64,000 nucleotides of DNA, taken from NCBI GenBank assembly GCA_964508715.1, contig CAZDUX010000015.1, positions 23,146-87,145 on the forward strand, in the 5' to 3' direction. Below are positions 48,721-56,474 of the stretch, piece after piece; position 1 is the first letter of the stretch, and each line of letters begins with the position of its first letter. The DNA is from JAKALX01 sp964508715 (GTDB lineage: Bacteria; Chloroflexota; Dehalococcoidia; Tepidiformales; Tepidiformaceae). The notes beneath the pieces are model-generated. The model saw nothing but the letters and a program-made list of their open reading frames with translations. It had not been told where the DNA came from and searched no databases. The translations under genes and the position numbers were made by a program.

Positions 48721-49721
48721 TGCCCGGTCTCATCGGGATCATCGCGAATCCAGCCTCTGGCAAGGATATCCGGAGGCTGGTCGCGCAGGCTTCGGTGTTC
48801 GACAACCGCGAGAAGCGAAGTATCGTCCGGCGGACCATCCTGGGTGCAAACGCGGTGGGGATCGAGCATTTCATCTACCTGCCCGACTCGCACGGTATCG
48901 TCGATTCGGCGCTCGATGACCTGGACGCTGACGCCGAATTCGAGGCGCTCGAGTCACCCGAGACGGATACTGCGCTCGATACGATCCGGGTCGCTTCCCA
49001 GATGCGCACGCGCGGCGCGGATACGGTGATTATCCTCGGGGGAGACGGCACAAACCGTGCGTTCGCCCTTGGCTGGTTGGACGCGCCGCTCGTCTCGATT
49101 TCGACAGGGACAAACAACGTCTTCCCACGGATGATCGAAGGCACTGTGGCGGGCGCGGCAGCCGGGCTGGTGGCATCGGGGAAGATCACACTCGAAGAGG
49201 CGAGCAGCCAGGCAAAGGCTATCCACGTGGAGATCGACGGTGAACGGGACGACCTGGCACTCATCGATGCCGTGGTGCTCGATGAGCCATTTGTTGGTTC
49301 GAAGGCAGTGTGGGATGTACGGCGGCTCCGAACGATCGTCCTGGCCCGCGCCGAACCATCAGCAGTCGGGATGTCGGCGATCGGCGGGCTTCTCCAGCCG
49401 GTGACCGCGGACGTGGATGGCGGCCTGCACATCGCGATCGGTGACGGATTGGAGGTGCTGGCGCCAATCGCGCCCGGACTCTACCGGCCAGTGCCGATCC
49501 GAAGCGTTAGCCGGCTCGCGCTAACCGAGGCAGTCGAAGTCAGCGGACCCGGTGTGATCGCACTTGACGGTGAGCGGGAGCGGCGGCTCGCCCCTGGCCA
49601 GCAGGCACGACTGTCTGTCAGGCGCGATGGGCCCCATGTCATCGACGCCCCGGCGGTGCTCAGGCTGGCAGCATGCCGTGGTCTCTTCAAGGTGAACCAG
49701 GGGGAAACACGTGGCGACTGA
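48720..49721 (+). CDS. acoX: AcoX-type ATP-NAD kinase-like protein
   Basis: This 333-residue protein has IIANPASGKDIRRLVAQASVFDNREK and IILGGDGTNRAFALGW, the ATP-NAD kinase-like nucleotide site (GGDGT). AcoX proteins are found only with acetoin dehydrogenase gene sets, and their exact role is unresolved. The GTG start overlaps the acoB stop by one base, and the end overlaps acoC by 11 bases. Confidence 0.85.
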   Translation: MPGLIGIIANPASGKDIRRLVAQASVFDNREKRSIVRRTILGANAVGIEHFIYLPDSHGIVDSALDDLDADAEFEALESPETDTALDTIRVASQMRTRGADTVIILGGDGTNRAFALGWLDAPLVSISTGTNNVFPRMIEGTVAGAAAGLVASGKITLEEASSQAKAIHVEIDGERDDLALIDAVVLDEPFVGSKAVWDVRRLRTIVLARAEPSAVGMSAIGGLLQPVTADVDGGLHIAIGDGLEVLAPIAPGLYRPVPIRSVSRLALTEAVEVSGPGVIALDGERERRLAPGQQARLSVRRDGPHVIDAPAVLRLAACRGLFKVNQGETRGD

Positions 49722-51099
49722 GATCCTGCTCGTGAAGGCCGGCATGACGATGACCGAAGGGACGGTTGCGGAGTGGTATGTGGCCGACGGCGCCACCGTC
49801 GAGGCGGGTCAGCTCCTCTACCGGATGGAGACCGAGAAGATCGAACTCGATGTGGAAGCCGAGGCGGCAGGTATCGTGCGCCAGGGCGCCCCGGCGGGGA
49901 CAAAGACAACACCGGGGGCGCTCATCGGCTACATCCTCGCCCCCGGCGAGGCTCTGCCCGGCGGGTTTTCGACGGTAGCGGCGCCAGCCCAGGCATCCGC
50001 GGGGGGTGCAGTTCCTTCGCCGGCGGCAACCCCGGTGACACTCGCGGGCGGTCGAATCCCTGCATCTCCAATTGCGCGGCGGCTCGCCCGGGAAACCGGG
50101 ATTGCGCTCGCGGACATCACCGGGAGCGGGCCGGGCGGGAGGATTACCGAGGCCGACGTGATGGCGGTAAAGACCGCAGCGAAGCCAGTCTCCCCTCCAA
50201 CCGCAGGGGTGCCGCCTGTCCGGGAGATCATGGCGTCGCCACTGGCGCGGCGACTCGCCGAGCGCCTTGGGGTCGACCTCAGATTCGTCTCTGGCTCCGG
50301 GCCAGGGGGCCGGATCACGCAGGAGGATGTAGAAGGTGCGGCTGCGTCGGCACAGCCAGCTTCTCCTTCGAAAGGTGCAAGGCCGGGACAAGCGGCGCCA
50401 GGTGACCACCGGGCAGGCGACCGCATCCCAATTCGTGGCATGCGCAAGGTGATTGCGGAGCGGATGCACGGGAGCCTCCAGCAGATGGCGCAGCTCACCA
50501 TGGGCATGGACGTTGCGATGGACGAGGTGGTGAAGCTCCGCGGCCAACTCATCGACGAGTGGGCGCCGGAGGGCATCCGGCCGTCGTATACCGACCTCAT
50601 CATCAAGGCAGTGGCGAAGGCGCTGACCCGGCACCCGCTGCTCAACGCGACGATGCACGAAACCGAGATTGAGCTCATACCGGAGGTCCACATCGGGATG
50701 GCAGTCGCGGTGCCGGGCGGCCTGGTCGTGCCGGTGATTCGCGACGCCAGCCGGCGGCCGCTCAAGGAGATCGCGGCTGATTCGAGCCGGTTCGCAGAGG
50801 CCGCGCGCAACGGGACCCTGGCACTCGACGACATGGCGGGCGGGACATTCTCGATCACCGCGCTGGGGATGGCGGGGGTCGACTTCTTCACACCGGTCAT
50901 CAACCCACCGAATGTCGCTATCCTGGGGGCAGGCCGCATCCACGAGAGCGTTGGCTGGGACGGAGAGCGGCCGGTGAAGCGGCAGACCATGACGCTGAGC
51001 CTGACTATTGATCACCGGGCGGTCGATGGTGCACCGGGGGCGGCGTTCCTGGGCGCGGTGCGCGAGTACCTCGAAGCACCCTACCGGCTGCTGATCTGA
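49711..51099 (+). CDS. acoC: Dihydrolipoamide acyltransferase E2 with two peripheral-subunit-binding domains
   Basis: The protein has 462 residues. Domains: lipoyl 1-80 (lipoylated Lys43 in ETEKIELD); PSBD-1 118-150 (SPIARRLARETGIALADITG, then GPGGRITEADV); PSBD-2 175-207 (SPLARRLAERLGVDLRFVSG, then GPGGRITQEDV); catalytic domain about 236-462 with DHRAVDG (His435). One binding domain is usual; two are rare. Pro/Ala-rich linkers separate the domains. Confidence 0.93.
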   Translation: MATEILLVKAGMTMTEGTVAEWYVADGATVEAGQLLYRMETEKIELDVEAEAAGIVRQGAPAGTKTTPGALIGYILAPGEALPGGFSTVAAPAQASAGGAVPSPAATPVTLAGGRIPASPIARRLARETGIALADITGSGPGGRITEADVMAVKTAAKPVSPPTAGVPPVREIMASPLARRLAERLGVDLRFVSGSGPGGRITQEDVEGAAASAQPASPSKGARPGQAAPGDHRAGDRIPIRGMRKVIAERMHGSLQQMAQLTMGMDVAMDEVVKLRGQLIDEWAPEGIRPSYTDLIIKAVAKALTRHPLLNATMHETEIELIPEVHIGMAVAVPGGLVVPVIRDASRRPLKEIAADSSRFAEAARNGTLALDDMAGGTFSITALGMAGVDFFTPVINPPNVAILGAGRIHESVGWDGERPVKRQTMTLSLTIDHRAVDGAPGAAFLGAVREYLEAPYRLLI

Positions 51100-52466
51100 T
51101 GGCGGATTACGATGTCATCGTCCTCGGCGGCGGCCCGGCCGGATATTCGGCGGCACTGAAGGCGGCCGAACGTGGTGCGAGCGTGGCACTCGTCGAGGTT
51201 GAGCAGCCGGGCGGCGCATGTGTTCACCACGCCTGTATCCCCACCGACATCCTGCTCGACGCGGCGACGAAGTTCGTTGAAGCGCGCGAGCTCGGCGTCC
51301 TGGGGGTGTTCGATGCGGGTGAACACTTTAACTTCGCCCGCGCCGCGGCACGGAAGGATGCGCTTGTGCGCCGCCTTGCCGACGGTATTCGCGCGGCACT
51401 CCGGATGCGAGGGGTCTCGACGATTCCTGGTCGCGGAGCGTTTGAATCACCGCACTCGGTCGCTGTCAACGGGTCGGAAGGTGATCGCAAGCTTTCTGCT
51501 GAAGCGTTCGTCATCGCGACGGGCACGCGCTGGACACCGCCGGTTATCCCGGGCGTTCCGTCGGAGCAGATCCTCACGGCGGATGCGGTGCAGGCGCTGG
51601 CGGAGGCACCGAAGTCAGCCCTGGTCATTGGAGGCGGGCCCTGTGAGGTTGACTTTGGGCTCGAGTATGCCAGCTTGCTGGCGATCGCGGGCTCGGAGGT
51701 GACCTTCGTAACGAGAAAGGAACGGTTGCTCCCGGCCCTGGACCGGGACCTCGCCGAGGTGGCACGCGCTGGCTTCGCCGACCTCGGGGTCACCTTCGCC
51801 GAAGGTGTTACCGGCCTGCACGGAGAAGGCGGCGAGGTGGCGATAGCGCATGGCCAGGCGACCACAAGGGCCCGCGCGCAGGTAGTGGTTGCGGCAGATG
51901 TCCGGCGGCCGTTTTTCGAAACCCTGCGTCTCGATGCCGCAGGAGTCGCGGCGCACGAAGCGGTCATCATCGACCGCGCCTGCCGGACAAACGTCCCCCA
52001 TATTTTTGCAGCGGGTGACGTGACCGGCGGTCCGATGCTTTCGAGTGCAGCGAGTCACATGGGAGAGGTGGCAGGCGCGAATGCGACAGGCGGGAATGCC
52101 CGGACGCAGCTCAGTTCTCTCCCGCGGGTGATTCACGGGCCAACCGAGGTCGCGTGGACCGGAAGTTCTGAGGAGACAGCACGAGCAGAGGGCTACGATG
52201 TCGTCACCGGGGTGTTCGACCTCTCGTTCAACGCGCGCGCCATCGTGCTTGGGGTGCGGACCGGGATCGTCAAGGTAATCGCCGAACGTGAACTCGGGGC
52301 GATCCTGGGTGTCCACGCAGTCGGTCCGGAGGCGGGTGAGGTGATTGGGATCGCGAGCGCGCTCATGCAGGCTGAGACGACCGTTCATGACCTCGCAGCA
52401 ACCGTTGCCTGGCATCCGTCGATGGCAGAGGGATTGATCGAAGCAGCGAAACGAGCGGCCGGGTAA
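51099..52466 (+). CDS. lpdA: Dihydrolipoamide dehydrogenase (E3)
   Basis: This 455-residue flavoprotein has FAD motif GGGPAGYSAALKAAERG, redox disulfide C41-x4-C46 in GGACVHHACIPTD (usual GGTCLNVGCIPSK) and a C-terminal HPSMAE (His439/Glu444) base pair. The Cys spacing is intact, while flanks diverge. The ATG overlaps the acoC stop by one base. It closes the five-gene operon. Confidence 0.92.
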   Translation: MADYDVIVLGGGPAGYSAALKAAERGASVALVEVEQPGGACVHHACIPTDILLDAATKFVEARELGVLGVFDAGEHFNFARAAARKDALVRRLADGIRAALRMRGVSTIPGRGAFESPHSVAVNGSEGDRKLSAEAFVIATGTRWTPPVIPGVPSEQILTADAVQALAEAPKSALVIGGGPCEVDFGLEYASLLAIAGSEVTFVTRKERLLPALDRDLAEVARAGFADLGVTFAEGVTGLHGEGGEVAIAHGQATTRARAQVVVAADVRRPFFETLRLDAAGVAAHEAVIIDRACRTNVPHIFAAGDVTGGPMLSSAASHMGEVAGANATGGNARTQLSSLPRVIHGPTEVAWTGSSEETARAEGYDVVTGVFDLSFNARAIVLGVRTGIVKVIAERELGAILGVHAVGPEAGEVIGIASALMQAETTVHDLAATVAWHPSMAEGLIEAAKRAAG

Positions 52467-52521
52467 CCTGTCCATTCACTGCTTGCACCGACACGTATCA
52501 CTACTCAGACTCTCAGATCAG

Positions 52522-53226
52522 ATGGTTAATCCGGCGCCCCGCCAGCCCCGCTTCCTCGTGCTCATTGCGTCGCTCTTCACGGGTGCGCTTATCGCATCGA
52601 ATCTCGTGGCAGTGAAGATCGCCGACTTCAGCGGCGTCTCGGGTCCGATCCCGGATTTTTTCCTCCCGGCGGCGGTGGTCGTTTTCCCCGTCTCGTACAT
52701 CTTCGGCGACGTCCTGACCGAGGTGTACGGGTACGCGGCGGCCCGCCGGGTCATCTGGTCGGCGTTCCTGGCGAACGCCCTGGTGGTGCTGGCAATCGTC
52801 GTGAGCCAGCGGCTACCGGCAGCGCCATTCTGGACAGACCAGGCGGGTTACGACGCAATTCTCGGGCAAACGTGGCGGATCGTTGGGGCGAGCTTCACGG
52901 CCTTCATCGTTGGTGAGTTCGCGAACTCCATTGTGCTCGCCCGAATGAAGGTGATGACCAACGGCCGCTTCCTCTGGAGCCGCACGATCGGATCGACGAT
53001 CGTTGGCGAGGGGCTGGATTCGCTCATCTTCATCACGATCGCCTTCGCGGGAAGAGACGGGATCGACCTCTGGCCGCTCATCTGGAAGCAGTGGATCTTC
53101 AAGGTTGGTTTCGAGGCGCTGGCAACGCCACTGACCTACGCGGTGGTTACATTCCTGAAGAGGGTGGAGGGAATCGACGTGTACGACCGCGGCGCCGGCC
53201 TCAACCCCGTTGCGGTATGGGAGTGA
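52522..53226 (+). CDS. yhhQ: Queuosine precursor (preQ0) transporter, YhhQ/VUT family
   Basis: This 234-residue, six-helix protein carries the VUT family block VSYIFGDVLTEVYGYAAARRVIW, together with LIASNLVAVKIADF, GEFANSIVLARMK and GEGLDSLIFITIAF. It imports preQ0/preQ1 for the tRNA base queuosine. queF follows 39 bases later, which supports the role. A longer start at 52483 lacks a ribosome site. Confidence 0.92.
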   Translation: MVNPAPRQPRFLVLIASLFTGALIASNLVAVKIADFSGVSGPIPDFFLPAAVVVFPVSYIFGDVLTEVYGYAAARRVIWSAFLANALVVLAIVVSQRLPAAPFWTDQAGYDAILGQTWRIVGASFTAFIVGEFANSIVLARMKVMTNGRFLWSRTIGSTIVGEGLDSLIFITIAFAGRDGIDLWPLIWKQWIFKVGFEALATPLTYAVVTFLKRVEGIDVYDRGAGLNPVAVWE

Positions 53227-53265
53227 TGTTGCACCTCGGCCCGGTTCACCTTCACGCTTGATGGC

Positions 53266-53643
53266 ATGACCGAGTCGCTCAACACGTTCAAGACCGATGG
53301 GACCATCGACCACTTCGAGAACCGCTTCCCGGGGCGGGAGTATGAGATCGAGTTCACGGCCCCGGAGTTCACCTCGATGTGCCCGATGACAGGCCAGCCG
53401 GATTTCGGCACCCTCACGATCACGTACATCCCGGGCTCGCGATGCATCGAACTCCGAAGCTTCAAGTACTACCTGCAGACTTTCCGTAACCGGGGGATTT
53501 TCTATGAGGACGTGGTCAACACGATCCTCGACGATATCGTGGCCGCGATCGAGCCAAAGTGGGCACAGGTGAGCGGGGACTTCAATACGCGTGGCGGTAT
53601 CTCGGCGCGCATAACCGCCACCCACCCGGACGAGGTCTCGTGA
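53266..53643 (+). CDS. queF: 7-cyano-7-deazaguanine (preQ0) reductase
   Basis: This 125-residue enzyme reduces preQ0 to preQ1 with NADPH. Catalytic Cys and family motif are in SMCPMTGQPDFGTL, with ELRSFKYYLQTFRNRG after it. It is the short (single-domain) QueF type. With the transporter it suggests salvage of preQ0; no queD/queE is present here. Confidence 0.95.
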   Translation: MTESLNTFKTDGTIDHFENRFPGREYEIEFTAPEFTSMCPMTGQPDFGTLTITYIPGSRCIELRSFKYYLQTFRNRGIFYEDVVNTILDDIVAAIEPKWAQVSGDFNTRGGISARITATHPDEVS

Positions 53644-53662
53644 CCCCCAGCACAATGCCCGC

Positions 53663-53692
53663 TAGACTCCGAACGTTGCCTTTCGAGGGAGG
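53663..53692 (+). promoter_or_regulatory. Promoter -10 and ribosome site ahead of the short leader ORF
   Basis: TAGACT (53663-53668) and GAGGGAGG (53685-53692) come before an ATG at 53700 with seven-base spacing. The ribosome site is the strongest in this neighbourhood yet leads a 16-codon frame, not the epimerase gene. Confidence 0.4.
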
Positions 53693-53699
53693 TCGTTCG

Positions 53700-53750
53700 A
53701 TGACCATCTTGCAGCAGACCGTGCCCATGTGGGATGCCGGATGCCGGTGA
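53700..53750 (+). CDS. Possible 16-residue leader peptide
   Basis: ATG-initiated frame MTILQQTVPMWDAGCR with a strong GAGGGAGG site and a TAGACT promoter element upstream. It overlaps by ten bases an out-of-frame ATG (53741) that could start an extended form of the next gene. It is either a leader controlling nnrE or a relic of a frameshifted N-terminus. Confidence 0.35.
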   Translation: MTILQQTVPMWDAGCR

Positions 53751-53782
53751 AGCCCGACCCGGGAGGGTTCCCTCAGCGCAGG

Positions 53783-54517
53783 ATGAGCGAGGTGCCTGCT
53801 GTAAGTGCTGCCCAGATGCGAGAGATCCAGCGCAGTGCACAGGAGGAGCACGGGCTCGATATCCTGCAGATTGCAGAAGTAGGCGGACGTGCCGCCGCAA
53901 CGCTGGCCCTCCAGATGCTTGGTGGCCGGGGGCGGGGGCAGCGCATCGTCATCCTCGCGGGGGGCGGTAACAAGGGGGCATCGGGCCTGGCGGCAGCGCG
54001 CCACCTGGTGAACTGGGGATTCAAAGTGGAGCCGGTGCTCGCGGACGTGGAGAGCGAGAGCAGCTTCGCAGTGCGGCGTGCACTGAGCATTTGCCGTGCA
54101 AGCGGGATGATGGAGCCCGGCGGCGACGAAGGTTCGGAGATCGAACTCGAGGATCAGCTCTATAACGCCGACCTCGTGGTTGACGCGCTTGTTGGATACG
54201 GTCTCGAAGGGCCGCCAGTTGGGATCTCGGCCGCCACGACGGAACTGGCGGTGGCCTCACGCAAGCCGATTCTTGCACTCGACATCCCGACGGGTGTGAA
54301 CGCGACGACGGGCGTGGTCTCTACCCCGGCGATTCGCGCCGTGACGACACTGATGCTCGATCTCCCGAAACGCGGGGCGCTCGAGCTCTCTGCGAGAGCA
54401 AATGTGGGTGAGCTCTATCTTGCCGACCTTGGCATTCCGCTGAGCGTCCACGAGCGGCTCGGGATCGCTGTTGGCCCGGTTTTCAACGAGGGCCCGCTCG
54501 TACGGCTGAAGCGCTAG
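53783..54517 (+). CDS. nnrE: NAD(P)H-hydrate epimerase-like (YjeF N-terminal domain) protein
   Basis: This 244-residue protein has the YjeF_N fold: AAQMREIQRSAQEEHGLDILQIAEVGGRAAA, ALVGYGLEGPP and LALDIPTGVNATTGV. The central motif is GGGNKGASGL where GPGNNGGDGL is usual, so the catalytic Asp/Gly context is altered. No kinase domain is fused. Family role: repair of damaged NAD(P)HX. The start is uncertain; ATG 53741 is possible. Confidence 0.8.
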   Translation: MSEVPAVSAAQMREIQRSAQEEHGLDILQIAEVGGRAAATLALQMLGGRGRGQRIVILAGGGNKGASGLAAARHLVNWGFKVEPVLADVESESSFAVRRALSICRASGMMEPGGDEGSEIELEDQLYNADLVVDALVGYGLEGPPVGISAATTELAVASRKPILALDIPTGVNATTGVVSTPAIRAVTTLMLDLPKRGALELSARANVGELYLADLGIPLSVHERLGIAVGPVFNEGPLVRLKR

Positions 54518-54543
54518 GTTCGGCGGCGCCGGGGAGGCGGGCT

Positions 54544-55347
54544 ATGCTACGAACTCGTTATGTGAAATCATCTGAAGCGGTTGCACGCCTACAGGCTGCG
54601 ATGGCCGAGCCGGCGTTCCTCCGGGCGCGCACGCTGGCTATCACCTTCGAGACCGACCCGGACGTGGTGAATGAGCTTCTGCCACCGCCACTCGAACCAG
54701 CCGAACAGCCTACCGCGACTGTGTCCGTCTATGAGATTGGCGAATCAAACTGCGTGGGGACCTTCAAGGGGGCGTCGCTGAACCTCTCGTGCCGGTATCG
54801 CGGCGAACCCGGTTTCTACTGCGTCACCATGCCGATGAGTACCGACACGGCGGTCATCTTTGGCCGCGAGCTCTATGCGGAACCGAAGAAGCTCGCCGAA
54901 ATCGTTCTCGACTATGGCCGCACCTCGCACATCCGGGGAACGGTCACCAGGCATGGAGTCACGTACATCGACCTGCGCGGCACGTTTGAAGGTGAACCGC
55001 AAGAGATCGCCCAATCTGGGGTGTCGCACCACTATTACTTCAAGTTCATGCCATCGGCCGATGGGCGGGGTTTCGCTCATGAGCCAGAGCTCGTGCGCGT
55101 TACCCACACGGGCCATACACACAGGCTCGTGCGGGGTGGCGGAACGATCATCTTCCGGGAGTCGGCTCACGACCCGGTGATCGACATCCCCGTACTTTCG
55201 GTGCTGGGCGCGAGCTACAGTGAGGGTGAGACGCACACGCGGGCGGAAGTCGTCCAGACCGTCGCGGCGGCCGATTTCTTGCCTTACGCGTTCGCGAAGA
55301 TGGACGACCTGGCTACCTGGCTGGTACCGGCTACTACCCCGGCCTAA
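54544..55347 (+). CDS. Acetoacetate decarboxylase family protein
   Basis: This 267-residue protein has the ADC fold: LLPPPLEPAEQPTATVSVYE, then GRELYAEPKKLAEI with the catalytic Lys pair, and TRHGVTYIDLRGTFEGEP. It acts as a decarboxylase or aldolase-dehydratase on beta-keto acids. ATG at 54544 lies within a -10-like TATGCT (54542-54547), so a downstream start (GTG 54562 or ATG 54601) is possible. It converges with pduO, overlapping by four bases. Confidence 0.85.
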   Translation: MLRTRYVKSSEAVARLQAAMAEPAFLRARTLAITFETDPDVVNELLPPPLEPAEQPTATVSVYEIGESNCVGTFKGASLNLSCRYRGEPGFYCVTMPMSTDTAVIFGRELYAEPKKLAEIVLDYGRTSHIRGTVTRHGVTYIDLRGTFEGEPQEIAQSGVSHHYYFKFMPSADGRGFAHEPELVRVTHTGHTHRLVRGGGTIIFRESAHDPVIDIPVLSVLGASYSEGETHTRAEVVQTVAAADFLPYAFAKMDDLATWLVPATTPA

Positions 55348-55910
55348 TAGCCGTGGCTATCCCAGAGGACATCACCAGCGCCACTGAGCTTCGCCTGGTA
55401 ACGCGCCGCAACGAAGAGAAGGTCGGAGAGTCGGTTGAGGTAGGGGATAACCTGCTTGCCGATCTGCTCTTCGTGGCCGAGGCGGATCGTGATGCGCTCG
55501 GCACGGCGGCAGACGGTGCGTGCGACGTGGAGCTGCGCGGCCGCCAGGTCGCCACCGGGCAGGATGAAGCTGCGTAACGGCTCGAGCTCTTCGTTCCAGG
55601 TATCGATCCATTGCTCGAGCTGTTCGACATGGTGGGGTTCGACCTGAGGGACGGGCAGCCGTCGCTTATCCTCTTCGAGGATGCAGAGGTCGCTGCCGAC
55701 ATTGAAGAGCACCTGCTGGATGACGAAGAACTGGGATTTCATCGAATCGTGCAGTCCTGCCGCGACGGCCACACCGATGGTGCTGTTGAGCTCATCGATG
55801 GTTCCATAAGCCTCTATCCGGAGACTCTCCTTGGGAACTCGCTGGCCGCCGCCAAGCGCAGTGGTGCCGCCGTCGCCGGCGCGTGTGTAAACCCGGTTGA
55901 TATGGACCAT
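55344..55910 (-). CDS. pduO: Cob(I)alamin adenosyltransferase, PduO type
   Basis: This 188-residue enzyme opens RVYTRAGDGGTTALGGGQRVPKESLRIEAYGTIDELNS (in parts: TRAGDGGTTALGGG) and has RRAERITIRLGHEEQIGKQV and YLNRLSDLLFVAARY, the PduO/EutT-like adenosyltransferase blocks. It makes adenosylcobalamin from ATP and cob(I)alamin. Together with cbiMQO it indicates B12 use. The 263 bases upstream to 56173 hold no clear gene. Confidence 0.95.
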   Translation of the reverse strand: MVHINRVYTRAGDGGTTALGGGQRVPKESLRIEAYGTIDELNSTIGVAVAAGLHDSMKSQFFVIQQVLFNVGSDLCILEEDKRRLPVPQVEPHHVEQLEQWIDTWNEELEPLRSFILPGGDLAAAQLHVARTVCRRAERITIRLGHEEQIGKQVIPYLNRLSDLLFVAARYQAKLSGAGDVLWDSHGY

Positions 55911-56173
55911 GGTTTAAGCATGGCCGATTGGGCCGGGGAACGCACCCCAGTCCATCAGCCTGTAGCCGTTCCCGGGAGTTCCTGCCCGGCAGCGAACGGC
56001 GCTGCTCACGATGTATCTCGGGCCATGGATCCCCGGCTGTGATTCCTGCGGGCTTCCATGACTCGATGCAGGTGCGAGCATCTGGGGGGACACGATGGGC
56101 ATGGCAGCCCTGATCGAGCTGCAGTGGATAGCGAGGCGAGGTTTTCCCCCGCCTCAGCTATCGCAGGCCCGCG

Positions 56174-56467
56174 TCAGGAAGGGCGCGCGGGTGGCGCCGC
56201 ATCCGGTGCACCGCCGGCAATCGCCGGGACGATGAAGACCTCATCGGTTGGTGAAACGGGGACATCGAGGCCGAACGCTTCGACACTGCCGACGGTGAGG
56301 AAGACTTCGGGACGGAGGTCAACGCCATCGAGCAGGCGTCCCTGCAGGCCCGGATGCTGACGTTCGACGTCCTGGATGGCTTCACGGAGGGTGGCACCCA
56401 CCGCGGGCACCTTCTCGGCGCCCGCGGTGAACTGGCGGAGGATGGGCGGAATGAAGACAGTCGGCAT
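56174..56467 (-). CDS. MoaD/ThiS-like ubiquitin-fold protein with extended C-terminus
   Basis: This 97-residue protein reads PTVFIPPILRQFTAGAEKVP and GATLREAIQDVERQHPGLQ, then EVFLTVGSVEAF and DEVFIVPAIAGG, the beta-grasp MoaD pattern ending in Gly-Gly. Eleven residues (APDAAPPARPS) follow the Gly-Gly, whereas MoaD normally ends there to be adenylated. It is eight bases downstream of the molybdenum hydroxylase large subunit, suggesting a linked cofactor sulfur carrier that must first be trimmed, or a non-MoaD role. Confidence 0.75.
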   Translation of the reverse strand: MPTVFIPPILRQFTAGAEKVPAVGATLREAIQDVERQHPGLQGRLLDGVDLRPEVFLTVGSVEAFGLDVPVSPTDEVFIVPAIAGGAPDAAPPARPS

Positions 56468-56474
56468 GCCGTGC

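Noticed and set aside
49687..51015. Open frame of 442 codons antisense to acoC
   Set aside because: E2 on the plus strand has lipoyl, binding and catalytic motifs. The mirror frame is a codon-bias artefact.
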